8,087 nt of DNA from UBA8437 sp963580005 (GTDB lineage: Bacteria; Planctomycetota; Planctomycetia; Planctomycetales; Planctomycetaceae), in the NCBI GenBank assembly GCA_963580005.1, contig CAUZJR010000247.1, positions 1 to 8,087 on the forward strand. The letters run 5' to 3'. Of the stretch, positions 1 to 7,078 are shown piece by piece. Positions within the stretch are counted from its first letter, which is position 1. Every line of letters begins with the position of its first letter. The notes beneath the pieces were generated by a model. It did no database searches, was not told where the DNA came from, and saw only the letters and a list, made by a program, of their open reading frames with translations. The translations under genes and the position numbers were made by a program.

Positions 1-1965
1 CGCTTGAAGTCGCTCACCGGAGCCTACATCTACGGCGACTACGTGACCGGCAAGATCTGGTCGGCGCGGCACGACGGCAAACGACTGCTTGAGAGCAAGG
101 AGCTGGTCGACACCACGCTGCAAATCGTCTGCTTCGGCACCGACCACGAAGGAGAACTGTACGTCGTCGACTATGTCGGCGGCGGCCTGCACCGCCTGGT
201 TCCCGGCGACCCGGAGGCGGTCAATCGCAACTTCCCCCGTAAGCTCAGCGACACCGGCCTGTTCGCCTCAACCCGCCACCAGCGGCTGGCTCCGGGAGTG
301 ATCCCCTACTCGGTCGGCGCCGCCCCGTGGGCCGACCACGCCGTCGCCCACCGATTCCTCGCCCTGCCGGGCACCTCGAAACTGGGCATCCACAAGTCCT
401 CGAACATCCAGATCGGAAACGTCGCTGGAGGCTTTGCCTTCCCGATCGACGGCGTCCTGGCCAAGACCATCTCGCTGGACCTCGTCGCAGGCGACCCCCG
501 CTCCCGGCGTCCCATCGAAACCCAGCTGCTGCATTTCAACGGCCAGTCCTGGCAGGCCTACAACTACATCTGGAACGACACCGGCTCCGACGCGGTGCTG
601 GCCGAGGACACCGGCAGCGACAGCCTGTTTACCGTCACCGACCCCTCCGCTCCCGGTGGCAAGCGTGTCCAGGCCTGGCACCATGCCAGCCGGACCGAAT
701 GCATCCTCTGCCACACCACCCGCGGCGGGTCGCTGTACGGATTCACCCCCGCCCAACTCAACCGCGACCACCGCTACGGCACTGTCACCGACAACCAGTT
801 CCGCACGCTCTCCCACATCGGCCTGCTGACCGGGCTGCCCGAGAAGCTGCCCACAGCGATGCCCGACCCGGCCGACTCGAAACTGCCGCTGGCACAGCGG
901 GCCCGAGCCTACCTGCACGCCAACTGCGCGACGTGTCATCGTCGGGGAGGAGGCGGGACAGCGGCGATGGACATCCGTTACGAGTTCTCGCTCAAGCAGT
1001 CCAACCTCCTGGGAGCCCGCCCCACGCAGGGCACCTTTGGCATGCTCGCCGCACGAGTGATGGCGCCGGCCGGGCCGTATCGCTCGGTCCTGCTCTACCG
1101 CATGGCCAAGCTCGGCCGGGGCCGCATGCCGCACTTCGGCTCACAGGTCGTCGACCGCCATGGACTGCAACTGGTCCACGACTGGATCGCCTCGCTCGAC
1201 CCCAAGCTCGCTGCCCAGGGCACCCGAGACGCCTCGGCCGCCACGCTCCGCAAACAGCACGACGCCCTACTCGCCACACTCGCATTTCCCGACCTCGATG
1301 CCGCCGCACAGGCAGCCGCCATCGACCAACTGCTCCTCTCCTCCAGCGGGGCCCTGCAACTGGCACTCGCCGTCGATCACCCGGCCACGCCGCTGCCGAA
1401 GGCCGCCGCACGCGTGGCCGTAAAGGCAGGTGCCGGCCACGCCGATGTCCGAGTCCGAGACCTCTTCGAGAGATTCCTGCCGTACGAGAAACGGGTCAAA
1501 CGACTCGGCAGCACGGTCCAGGCCCAACAGATCCTCAAGATCCCGGGCAACGCCGGCGTGGGACGCCAGCTGTTCACAAAGGCGGCCGGGTTCCAGTGCC
1601 GCAATTGCCACCGGGTCGCCAAACAGGGCAAATCGGTCGGACCCGATCTCGACGGGATCGCCAAGAAGAACGACCGCCGAGCACTGCTCGAATCGATCCT
1701 GCAACCCTCTCAAAAAATCGACCCCAAGTTCCGTGCCTACCTGGTCGAAACCGCCCAGGGTCGAGTGCACACCGGGCTGCTGATTTCGAAATCCGACAAG
1801 GAAGTTGTGCTCCGCGACGCTGCGGGCAAGGAGATCCGGGTGGCCGGCGACGACGTGGAGATGTTGATTGCTCAACCCAAGAGCCTGATGCCCGAGTTGC
1901 TCGTCAAGGACATGACCGCCCAACAACTGGCCGACCTGCTCGCCTTCCTGGAGTCTCTCAAGTGA
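1..1965 (+). CDS. PQQ-type sugar dehydrogenase / tri-haem cytochrome c fusion, first tandem copy (5' partial)
   Basis: Only the last 654 residues are visible. The reading frame is open to base 1, and the first residues (RLKSLTGAYIYGDY) match an internal stretch of the next gene (RLPSLVGQYVYGDY, residues 348-361), so the true start lies outside the window and the TTG at 4 is not a start. The fragment holds the last blade of a GSDH-type beta-propeller. A middle region follows with two haem c motifs, CILCH (700-714) and CATCH (925-939), and a GRGRMPH motif (Met codon 1126) whose Met could be a distal haem ligand. The C-terminal TIGR02603-like domain contains CRNCH (1597-1611) followed by GKSVGPDLDGI. 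The middle region resembles the HNE_0200 family (TIGR03806) from memory. Likely role: periplasmic oxidation of a sugar or alcohol with electron transfer through three haems; the substrate is unknown. The stop overlaps the start of the downstream paralogue by 4 bp, so the two genes are probably co-transcribed and translationally coupled. Confidence 0.88.
   Translation, partial: RLKSLTGAYIYGDYVTGKIWSARHDGKRLLESKELVDTTLQIVCFGTDHEGELYVVDYVGGGLHRLVPGDPEAVNRNFPRKLSDTGLFASTRHQRLAPGVIPYSVGAAPWADHAVAHRFLALPGTSKLGIHKSSNIQIGNVAGGFAFPIDGVLAKTISLDLVAGDPRSRRPIETQLLHFNGQSWQAYNYIWNDTGSDAVLAEDTGSDSLFTVTDPSAPGGKRVQAWHHASRTECILCHTTRGGSLYGFTPAQLNRDHRYGTVTDNQFRTLSHIGLLTGLPEKLPTAMPDPADSKLPLAQRARAYLHANCATCHRRGGGGTAAMDIRYEFSLKQSNLLGARPTQGTFGMLAARVMAPAGPYRSVLLYRMAKLGRGRMPHFGSQVVDRHGLQLVHDWIASLDPKLAAQGTRDASAATLRKQHDALLATLAFPDLDAAAQAAAIDQLLLSSSGALQLALAVDHPATPLPKAAARVAVKAGAGHADVRVRDLFERFLPYEKRVKRLGSTVQAQQILKIPGNAGVGRQLFTKAAGFQCRNCHRVAKQGKSVGPDLDGIAKKNDRRALLESILQPSQKIDPKFRAYLVETAQGRVHTGLLISKSDKEVVLRDAAGKEIRVAGDDVEMLIAQPKSLMPELLVKDMTAQQLADLLAFLESLK
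1950..1953 (+). promoter_or_regulatory. Ribosome binding site for the second dehydrogenase gene
   Basis: A GGAG sits 8 nt before the GTG at 1962, inside the last codons of the upstream gene. With the GTGA stop/start overlap it supports GTG 1962 as the start and suggests translational coupling. A TTG at 1983 in the same frame is the alternative, but it has no comparable site and would shorten the basic n-region of the signal peptide. Confidence 0.6.
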
Positions 1966-4964
1966 GTTCTGCCCGACCCGCGTTGACACGATTCTCTCTG
2001 CTGGCAGCCCTGCTGGCCGGATCACTGCTCGTCGCTGACACGACGCACGCACAGGACAAGACCCAGAAGAAAGTCAAGAAGCCCCCCCAGCGGAAGGTGG
2101 GCTGGACCACCTCGAAGGTCGTCGGCACTCCCGAGCCCCCGTCGCCCTTCCTGGTCGAGCACCGGTTTGAGAAGCTGAAGTTCAAGAACCCGGTCGAGAT
2201 GAGACCGATCCCGGGCACCGACCGCCTGCTGGTCATGGAACTCGCCGGCCGGATCGTCTCGTTCCCCGACCGCCAGGACGTCGCCACGCTCGATCCGGTC
2301 CTCGATCTCAAGCAGCACAAGCCGGCGATCTCAAACGCCTACGGCTTTGCCTTCCATCCCAAGTTCCTCAAGAACCGCACCTGCTTCATCTCCTACATCC
2401 AGGGCCCCCAGGCCACCGGCACCAAGGTCTGCCGGTACCGTTTTTCGAGCATGGATCCGCCGACGATCGACCCCAAGAGTCGGCAGGAAGTCTTCCATTG
2501 GCCCTCGGGCGGGCACAACGGAGCGGCGATGCGATTCGGCCCCGACGGGTACCTCTACATCACCGCCGGAGATGGGGTCGGCCCCAACCCGCCGGATCCC
2601 CCGAACAATGGCCAGGACTGCAGCAACTACTTCTCGACACTGATCCGCATCGACGTCGACCGAGTCGACCCCGGCCGCAATTACCGCGTGCCGCCGGACA
2701 ACCCGTTCATCAACACCAAGAACGTGCTGCCGGAAATCTGGGCCTACGGGTTCCGCAATCCCTGGAAACTCTCCTTCGACCGGAAGTCCGGCGACCTGTT
2801 CGTCAGCGATGTCGGCTGGGAGCTGTGGGAGTTCATCTACCGGATCCAGAAGGGCGGCAATTACGGCTGGAGCATTGTCGAGGGTCGTCAGCCGGTCAAC
2901 ACGCACTTCAAGCGAGGCCCCACGCCGATCCTGCCCCCCACGGTCGATCATCCGCACAGCGAATCGGCCTCGATCACCGGCGGCGAGTTCTACTATGGCA
3001 AGCGATTGCCCTCGCTGGTCGGTCAGTACGTCTACGGCGACTACGAAACCGGCAAGCTGTGGTCCTTCGGCTGGGACGCCAAGACCAAGAAGGTACTCGA
3101 CCAACGAGAACTGGCTGATACGTCGCTGCGAGTCATCTGCTTCAGCTACGACACCTCCGACGACCTGCTGCTGATGGACTACACCGGCGGCACGATCCAC
3201 CGCCTGCTGCCCAACCCCAAGCGAGGCCAGTCGAGCCGATTTCCCAGGCAGCTCAGCCAGACCGGCCTGTTCGCCTCGACCGCCTTGACCGCAAAACACC
3301 AACTCGCCCCCGGGGTCATCACCTACGACGTCGCCGCGGCACCCTGGCACGACGGTGCAACCTCGCAACGAGCCATCGCTGTGCCGGGCACCCAAGCCAT
3401 CACCGCCGCAGGCAAGTGGCAGTTCCCCGCCGGCACCGTGGTCCTCAAGACACTCTCGCTGAACGTCGCCAGCAAAAGCGACAGCGGGCCGAAACGTGTG
3501 GAAACCCAGTTGATGCACTACGACGGAGACGCGTGGCGAGGCTACGGGTTCCGCTGGAATGACCAGGGAACCGATGCCGACCTGGTCGAATCGGCCGGAG
3601 TCGACGCCCACTTCCAGGTCCCCGACCCGGCCGCTCAGGGCAAACCCGCCACCTCGCTGCGACAGACCTGGCACTTCGCCTCGCGAGTGGAATGCGTCCG
3701 TTGCCACAACCCCTGGAGCGGCCACGTACTGGGGTTCAACGCCGCGGGTCTCGATCGAGCCACCCCCGGCGACTCACCGGGCAGCAACCAACTCGTCAGT
3801 CTCTCTGGCCTGGGCCTCTTCGACCGACCCCTCACCGGTTCCAAGACCCCAGTCCTGGCCGATCCCTACGACACCTCTCAGGCGACCGAGCGGCGGGCGC
3901 GGAGTTTTCTGCACGTCAACTGTTCGCACTGCCACCGCCTGCACGCCGGCAGCGCCGTGCTGGCCTACATGCACGCCGACCTCTCGCTGGCGGCCACCCG
4001 CATGCTCGATGCCAAACCCACCCAGGGCACGTTTGGCATCCGAGACGCACGGATCATCGCTCCGGGTGACCCGCTCCGCAGCATGCTGTACCTCCGAGTC
4101 TCGAAACTCGGCCGCGGCCGGATGCCACACATCGGTTCGGAAGTCGTCGACCGGGCTGCAGCCGACCTGGTCCGCGACTGGATCTCCAACCTCTCCGGCG
4201 CCGACACACCGATTGCCGTGCTCTCGGATGCCCAGAAGGACACGCGGATCGTGGCGCCCTCGCGGGTCGCTGAACTCGAAGCCGCCGGAGACCGCATCCC
4301 GCCTCCGCTGCTGGCACGCTCACTCGCCTCCACCGCCACGGCACTGCTGCTTCAGCAGCGCCTCGATCGGTCCGGTTCGAAATTCTCCGCAGCCGCACGC
4401 AAGCAGATCATCGCCTCGGCCGTCGCACATGATGACATCACCACGCGAGACCTCTTCGAGAGGTTCATACCCGAAGAGCGACGTGTGCAGAGACTCGGGC
4501 GAGTGATCCGGCCGGCGGCCTTACTGGCCCTTTCCGGCAATGCCGACACCGGACGCAAACTCTTCACCACATCGCAGGCAACTCAGTGCCGCAACTGCCA
4601 CAAGGTGGCCGGAGCCGGCAAGTCGGTCGGCCCTGATCTGGACGGGATCGGCAAGAAGTATGGCCGCCGCGAATTGCTCGACCAGATCCTCAACCCCTCG
4701 CGGAAGATCGATCCCAAGTACCTGACCTATATCGTCGAAACCACCGCCGGCCGCGTGTTCACCGGCCTGTTGGTGAGTCGTACGGACAAGCAGGTCGTGC
4801 TCCGCAACGCCAAGAACGAGCAAACGGTGATCCCGGCCGACGAGGTCGAAGAGCTGGTCACTCAGCGAAAGAGCCTGATGCCCGAGCTCCTGCTCAAGGA
4901 CATGACCGCCCAGCAGGTCGCAGACCTCCTAGCCTTCCTCGCCTCCCTGAAAACCACCAAGTAG
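1962..4964 (+). CDS. PQQ-type sugar dehydrogenase / tri-haem cytochrome c fusion, second tandem copy (complete)
   Basis: The protein has 1000 aa from GTG 1962. Residues 1-30 form a Sec signal peptide: Arg residues, then FSLLAALLAGSLLVA, with likely cleavage after THA (A30). Residues about 69-372 form a glucose/sorbosone dehydrogenase (GSDH, PF07995) propeller. SGGHNGAAMRFGPDGYLYI contains H185, the counterpart of the catalytic His of soluble PQQ glucose dehydrogenase. GFRNPW contains R265, and DVGW...GGNYGW is also typical. The middle region (about 400-735) resembles the HNE_0200 family and carries CVRCH (578-582), CSHCH (654-658) and GRGRMPH (M721, possible axial ligand). Residues about 864-1000 are a TIGR02603 haem-binding domain with CRNCH (876-880). 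Inferred role: a periplasmic dehydrogenase passing electrons through three c-type haems. The substrate is unknown, and PQQ dependence is inferred from family only. It aligns with the preceding partial gene with only about one residue net length difference, so the pair arose by tandem duplication. The 3' end overlaps senB antisense by 36 bp. Confidence 0.92.
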   Translation: MSSARPALTRFSLLAALLAGSLLVADTTHAQDKTQKKVKKPPQRKVGWTTSKVVGTPEPPSPFLVEHRFEKLKFKNPVEMRPIPGTDRLLVMELAGRIVSFPDRQDVATLDPVLDLKQHKPAISNAYGFAFHPKFLKNRTCFISYIQGPQATGTKVCRYRFSSMDPPTIDPKSRQEVFHWPSGGHNGAAMRFGPDGYLYITAGDGVGPNPPDPPNNGQDCSNYFSTLIRIDVDRVDPGRNYRVPPDNPFINTKNVLPEIWAYGFRNPWKLSFDRKSGDLFVSDVGWELWEFIYRIQKGGNYGWSIVEGRQPVNTHFKRGPTPILPPTVDHPHSESASITGGEFYYGKRLPSLVGQYVYGDYETGKLWSFGWDAKTKKVLDQRELADTSLRVICFSYDTSDDLLLMDYTGGTIHRLLPNPKRGQSSRFPRQLSQTGLFASTALTAKHQLAPGVITYDVAAAPWHDGATSQRAIAVPGTQAITAAGKWQFPAGTVVLKTLSLNVASKSDSGPKRVETQLMHYDGDAWRGYGFRWNDQGTDADLVESAGVDAHFQVPDPAAQGKPATSLRQTWHFASRVECVRCHNPWSGHVLGFNAAGLDRATPGDSPGSNQLVSLSGLGLFDRPLTGSKTPVLADPYDTSQATERRARSFLHVNCSHCHRLHAGSAVLAYMHADLSLAATRMLDAKPTQGTFGIRDARIIAPGDPLRSMLYLRVSKLGRGRMPHIGSEVVDRAAADLVRDWISNLSGADTPIAVLSDAQKDTRIVAPSRVAELEAAGDRIPPPLLARSLASTATALLLQQRLDRSGSKFSAAARKQIIASAVAHDDITTRDLFERFIPEERRVQRLGRVIRPAALLALSGNADTGRKLFTTSQATQCRNCHKVAGAGKSVGPDLDGIGKKYGRRELLDQILNPSRKIDPKYLTYIVETTAGRVFTGLLVSRTDKQVVLRNAKNEQTVIPADEVEELVTQRKSLMPELLLKDMTAQQVADLLAFLASLKTTK

Positions 4965-5918
4965 TTCCTCGAGGAGCTGCTGCCAGGACCTACGTTCGTG
5001 ACTGGGTTGGAACTGGCTCTTCAGGGCGGCGCACCGCTTCGAAATCGACTTGTAGAATCGGCCTTCGCTCTCTGCGTCCAGCAACAGCCGCCGCAGGCCG
5101 TCGACATCACCCGGCTCGAAGAAGCCCGGATAGTCCTCGCCCAACAGCCCGATCGAACCGCTGATCCGTGTCGAGAGCACCGGCGTGCCGACACTGATCG
5201 CTTCACCCACCACGTTGGCCCCCCCCTCCATGTGACTCGAGAGCACAAGAACCTGGCTGCGGGCCAATTGACGCATCACCTGCCAATGAGGCCGGTTGCC
5301 CATCCAGCAGTAACGCCCTGGCTGCCGCTGCATCTGGGCCTCGGCCCGCTCACGCATCCGCTGCTGGAGCGCACCACCCAGATGAACCACCCGGATCCTC
5401 GACTCCGAAGGCAAGCCTCTGACCGCTCGAGCCGCAAGGAACGGGTCCTTGACCGGCCTGAGATGCCCGACCACGGCCACCTGCCAACTCCGCCTGGCCC
5501 TGCCCGGCAACCGCTTCGGCACCACCACCGATTGGTGAATCACACGGCACCGCTTGTGCAAACTGCGATCCAGCCGTGTCAGACCATGCCGCTGCAACAG
5601 CACGATCCGGTCGGCAGCACCCAACGCCTGGTGACCTCGCGGTGATCGATCCAGATCGCGGTAGAGATCTGTGCCGCTGAGTGCCACGACCAGTCGGCCC
5701 GAGGGGCACTCGTGGCGGTACCGCAACGCCGCCGCAGCACTCCGATGAGCATGCAGGGCGATCAACACATCGCAACGACCGCCTCGGTACTCGGTCTCAA
5801 TCGCCACGCGGTGACCCAGCGACTCGAGCAACCTCCGCCACCGCACCGCGGTCACGCGGTTGCCACTGCGTCGACCGGCCTTGGCGGGAATCACGATCTG
5901 GATTCGCTGACCTCGCAC
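4929..5918 (-). CDS. senB: Selenosugar synthase SenB (TIGR04348-family glycosyltransferase)
   Basis: A soluble GT-B-fold glycosyltransferase of 329 aa. SenB joins selenophosphate-derived selenium to a UDP-sugar, making the C-Se bond of a selenosugar in selenoneine biosynthesis. The family pattern, recalled from memory, is present throughout: an N-terminal IVIPA strand then SGNRVTAVRW (18-27), DVLIALHAHRS (50-60), SGTDLYRDL (81-89), VIHQS (126-130), GHLRPVKDP (151-159), IRVVHLGGAL (175-184), and the sugar-nucleotide-binding signature MEGGANVVGEA (230-240) followed by GSIGLLGEDYPGFF. The chosen start is GTG 5918, right before the first beta strand; an AGGCGG lies just upstream and the SelD stop is 8 nt away. 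The frame stays open to 6011, but that extra stretch is antisense-frame read-through of the selD end and does not look like protein of this family. Adjacency to selD strongly supports the selenium role over an ordinary glycosyltransferase. Its last 36 bp overlap the convergent dehydrogenase gene. SenA, the partner that completes selenoneine, is not in the window. Confidence 0.86.
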   Translation of the reverse strand: MRGQRIQIVIPAKAGRRSGNRVTAVRWRRLLESLGHRVAIETEYRGGRCDVLIALHAHRSAAAALRYRHECPSGRLVVALSGTDLYRDLDRSPRGHQALGAADRIVLLQRHGLTRLDRSLHKRCRVIHQSVVVPKRLPGRARRSWQVAVVGHLRPVKDPFLAARAVRGLPSESRIRVVHLGGALQQRMRERAEAQMQRQPGRYCWMGNRPHWQVMRQLARSQVLVLSSHMEGGANVVGEAISVGTPVLSTRISGSIGLLGEDYPGFFEPGDVDGLRRLLLDAESEGRFYKSISKRCAALKSQFQPSHERRSWQQLLEELLGGFQGGEEG

Positions 5919-5922
5919 GTCA

Positions 5923-5928
5923 CCGCCT
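5923..5928 (-). promoter_or_regulatory. Ribosome binding site of senB, overlapping the selD stop
   Basis: On the minus strand AGGCGG lies a few bases before GTG 5918, and its AG is shared with the TAG stop of selD. The spacing is consistent with translational coupling of senB to selD. The match to the ideal Shine-Dalgarno is only partial. Confidence 0.4.
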
Positions 5929-6982
5929 AACCGGTGAAGACCAGGAAGACATCCGCCTTCTCGGCGACCGAACCGATCACCGCGGCCGCTTCGGCACCCG
6001 AATCGTAGCACAGCCCGACCAACTCCTCGGCCCGGATCGGATCGACACTGATCAGCAATCCACCGGACGTTTGTGCGTCGAAGACCATCTCCAGACCCAT
6101 CGCATCAGCAGACTGACCGACCCGCATCAAAGACTCGACGGCCGCGCGGTTGGTCTTGCTGGCCCGGGTGTGGTTGCCCGAGGCGGCCAGTTCGGCGGCA
6201 CCGGGCAACACGGGCAATTTCGACGTCTCGATCGTCAGCGTCACGCCGCTCGATTGAGCCATCTCGCCGGCATGCCCGGCCAGCCCGAAACCGGTGATGT
6301 CGGTCGAGCCGGTTGCCAGGACCGCTTTGGCTGATTGGCTGGCACCGGCGTTGAGCATCGCCATGCTGGCCGCGGCTGTCTCGAGCACCCCCTGCGGGCA
6401 ACGATTCTTCTTGAACGCCGTGGTCACGAACCCCGTCCCCAATGGCTTGGTCAGCACCAACGCGTCTCCGGGTCGGGCCCCGCCGTTGGTCATCAATTCC
6501 TCGGGCGTGGCCACCCCCGTCACGCTCAGGCCGTACTTGATCTCGGTATCCCGCACCGTGTGGCCTCCGGCGATCACCGCCCCGGCCTCCAGCACCCGCT
6601 CGGCACCACCGGCCAGGATCTCGCCCAGGATCGACAGGTCCAGCCTGTCGTCGGGGAAGCCGACGATATTGAGCGCCGTCCGCGGCGTCCCGCCCATGGC
6701 ATAGATATCACTGAGACTGTTGGCGGCTGCGATCTGGCCGAACAGGAACGGGTCGTCAACCAGCGGAGGAAAGAAGTCGAGCGACTGCAGGATCAGCAAA
6801 TCGTCGCGCAGTCGATAGACTCCCGCGTCGCTGAAGTCCTCGGCCCCGACGATCAGGTCCGGGTCATCGAATTTCGGCAGTCCACGCACGACCTGCGCGG
6901 TCCCCTCCTGGGGCAACTTGCCGGCTCACCCGGCGCAGCTGGCCCAATCCACCAGCCGCTTCTTTCGTCCGAAGAGTGCCAT
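5927..6982 (-). CDS. selD: Selenide, water dikinase (selenophosphate synthetase), selenocysteine-containing, in-frame TGA
   Basis: SelD uses ATP and selenide to make selenophosphate, the selenium donor for selenocysteine and for SenB. From ATG 6982 the protein has 351 residues with TGA (6926-6928) read as Sec19. The N-terminus reads ASCAGUAGKL; E. coli SelD has AGCGCK, so U19 falls on catalytic Cys17 and K22 on essential Lys20. Other landmarks fit the E. coli spacing: SDAGVY (D52, counterpart of D51), SDIYAMGG (D92, of D91), AGGHTVRD (139-145), TDITGFGLAGH (D228, of D227) and DAQTSGGLL near the C-terminus. The length matches the family. ATG 6982 is chosen because it has GGAG 6 nt upstream and restores the catalytic segment. 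Starting at TTG 6916, the only option after the TGA, would remove both catalytic residues. It is the first gene of an operon with senB. In sen clusters the SelD homologue is called SenC; this copy may serve both roles. Single-base mutation or sequencing error at the TGA is the main alternative. Confidence 0.93.
6882..6900 (-). promoter_or_regulatory. Candidate bacterial SECIS hairpin in selD
   Basis: Starting 25 nt after the TGA, the selD message can form a 7-bp stem, CCGCGCA with TGCGTGG (one G-U pair), closed by the five-base loop GGUCG. The loop begins 32 nt after the TGA. Bacterial SECIS elements are stem-loops shortly downstream of UGA with a G at the start of the apical loop, and the E. 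coli fdhF loop contains GGUC. The element would recruit SelB with Sec-tRNA. A smaller alternative, CCCC-AGGA-GGGG (6902-6913), lies between the TGA and this hairpin. Pairing was done by hand with no energy calculation. Confidence 0.55.
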
Positions 6983-6988
6983 GCGAGG

Positions 6989-6992
6989 CTCC
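6989..6992 (-). promoter_or_regulatory. Ribosome binding site deciding the selD start
   Basis: GGAG on the minus strand lies 6 nt before ATG 6982. A good site at a start codon upstream of the TGA argues that translation normally begins there and crosses the TGA, rather than starting at TTG 6916. The sequence AGGAGGGG does lie close to that TTG, but downstream of it, so it cannot serve as its ribosome binding site. Confidence 0.55.
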
Positions 6993-7027
6993 GTGGGGAA
7001 CAAACAGCACATTCTGCCGACCGGCGG

Positions 7028-7056
7028 ATTGTAGGCCCCCTCGGGCGACAAGCCAA
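7028..7056 (-). promoter_or_regulatory. Candidate sigma70-type promoter of selD-senB
   Basis: On the minus strand TTGGCT (7056-7051) and TACAAT (7033-7028) are separated by 17 nt: 4 of 6 and 5 of 6 matches to the consensus. Transcription would start near 7021, giving a leader of about 39 nt before ATG 6982. Found by eye in a 102-bp divergent gap; planctomycete promoters are not well enough known to be sure. Confidence 0.4.
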
Positions 7057-7072
7057 CGCAGCCCTCCGCAGG

Positions 7073-7078
7073 TATGAT
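7073..7078 (+). promoter_or_regulatory. Candidate -10 element for the short-chain dehydrogenase gene
   Basis: TATGAT matches the -10 consensus at 5 of 6 positions. No convincing -35 lies at the right distance. Transcription would begin at or about the A of ATG 7085, which would make the message leaderless or nearly so; this agrees with the lack of a good Shine-Dalgarno there. Weak evidence from a single hexamer. Confidence 0.25.

Larger units (their letters stand above)
1..4964 (+). repeat. Tandem gene duplication, repeat unit about 3 kb
   Basis: Positions 1-1965 and 3003-4964 encode homologous protein in the same order with an offset of about 3.0 kb and almost no net length change. The three CXXCH motifs, the GRGRMPH motif and the C-terminal KSLMPELL(V/L)KDMTAQQ(L/V)ADLLAFL stretch are shared. 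The copies are clearly diverged (by eye roughly two-thirds of residues identical in the last 120), so the duplication is old rather than an assembly artefact. Confidence 0.85.

Noticed and set aside
268..1134. Long minus-strand open frame (288 codons), and similar ones at 2331-3725.
   Set aside because: They are antisense to well-supported tri-haem genes. Long antisense frames are common in GC-rich coding DNA, and the translations show no recognisable domain.
327..1961. Upstream extension of the second dehydrogenase frame, open back to 327.
   Set aside because: It is an out-of-frame shadow of the first dehydrogenase gene. The Arg/Pro-rich translation has no domain character, and a signal peptide follows GTG 1962 directly.
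4963..4978. Inverted repeat AGTTCC-TCGA-GGAGCT just after the dehydrogenase stop, as a terminator.
   Set aside because: The stem is only 6 bp with one G-T pair, there is no T run after it, and it lies inside the senB coding sequence, where it can be explained by Glu/Leu codons.
5919..6011. 31-codon N-terminal extension of SenB.
   Set aside because: It overlaps the selD 3' end, looks like a frame shadow, and the family begins at the IQIVIPA strand right after GTG 5918.
6914..6916. TTG as the start of selD.
   Set aside because: It removes the catalytic Cys/Sec and Lys, while homologous sequence continues upstream through the TGA to an ATG with a ribosome binding site.
6926..6928. selD as a pseudogene with a nonsense mutation.
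   Set aside because: The rest of the gene is intact with all landmark residues, the stop is exactly at the known Sec position, and a SECIS-like hairpin follows. It cannot be fully excluded without the rest of the genome.
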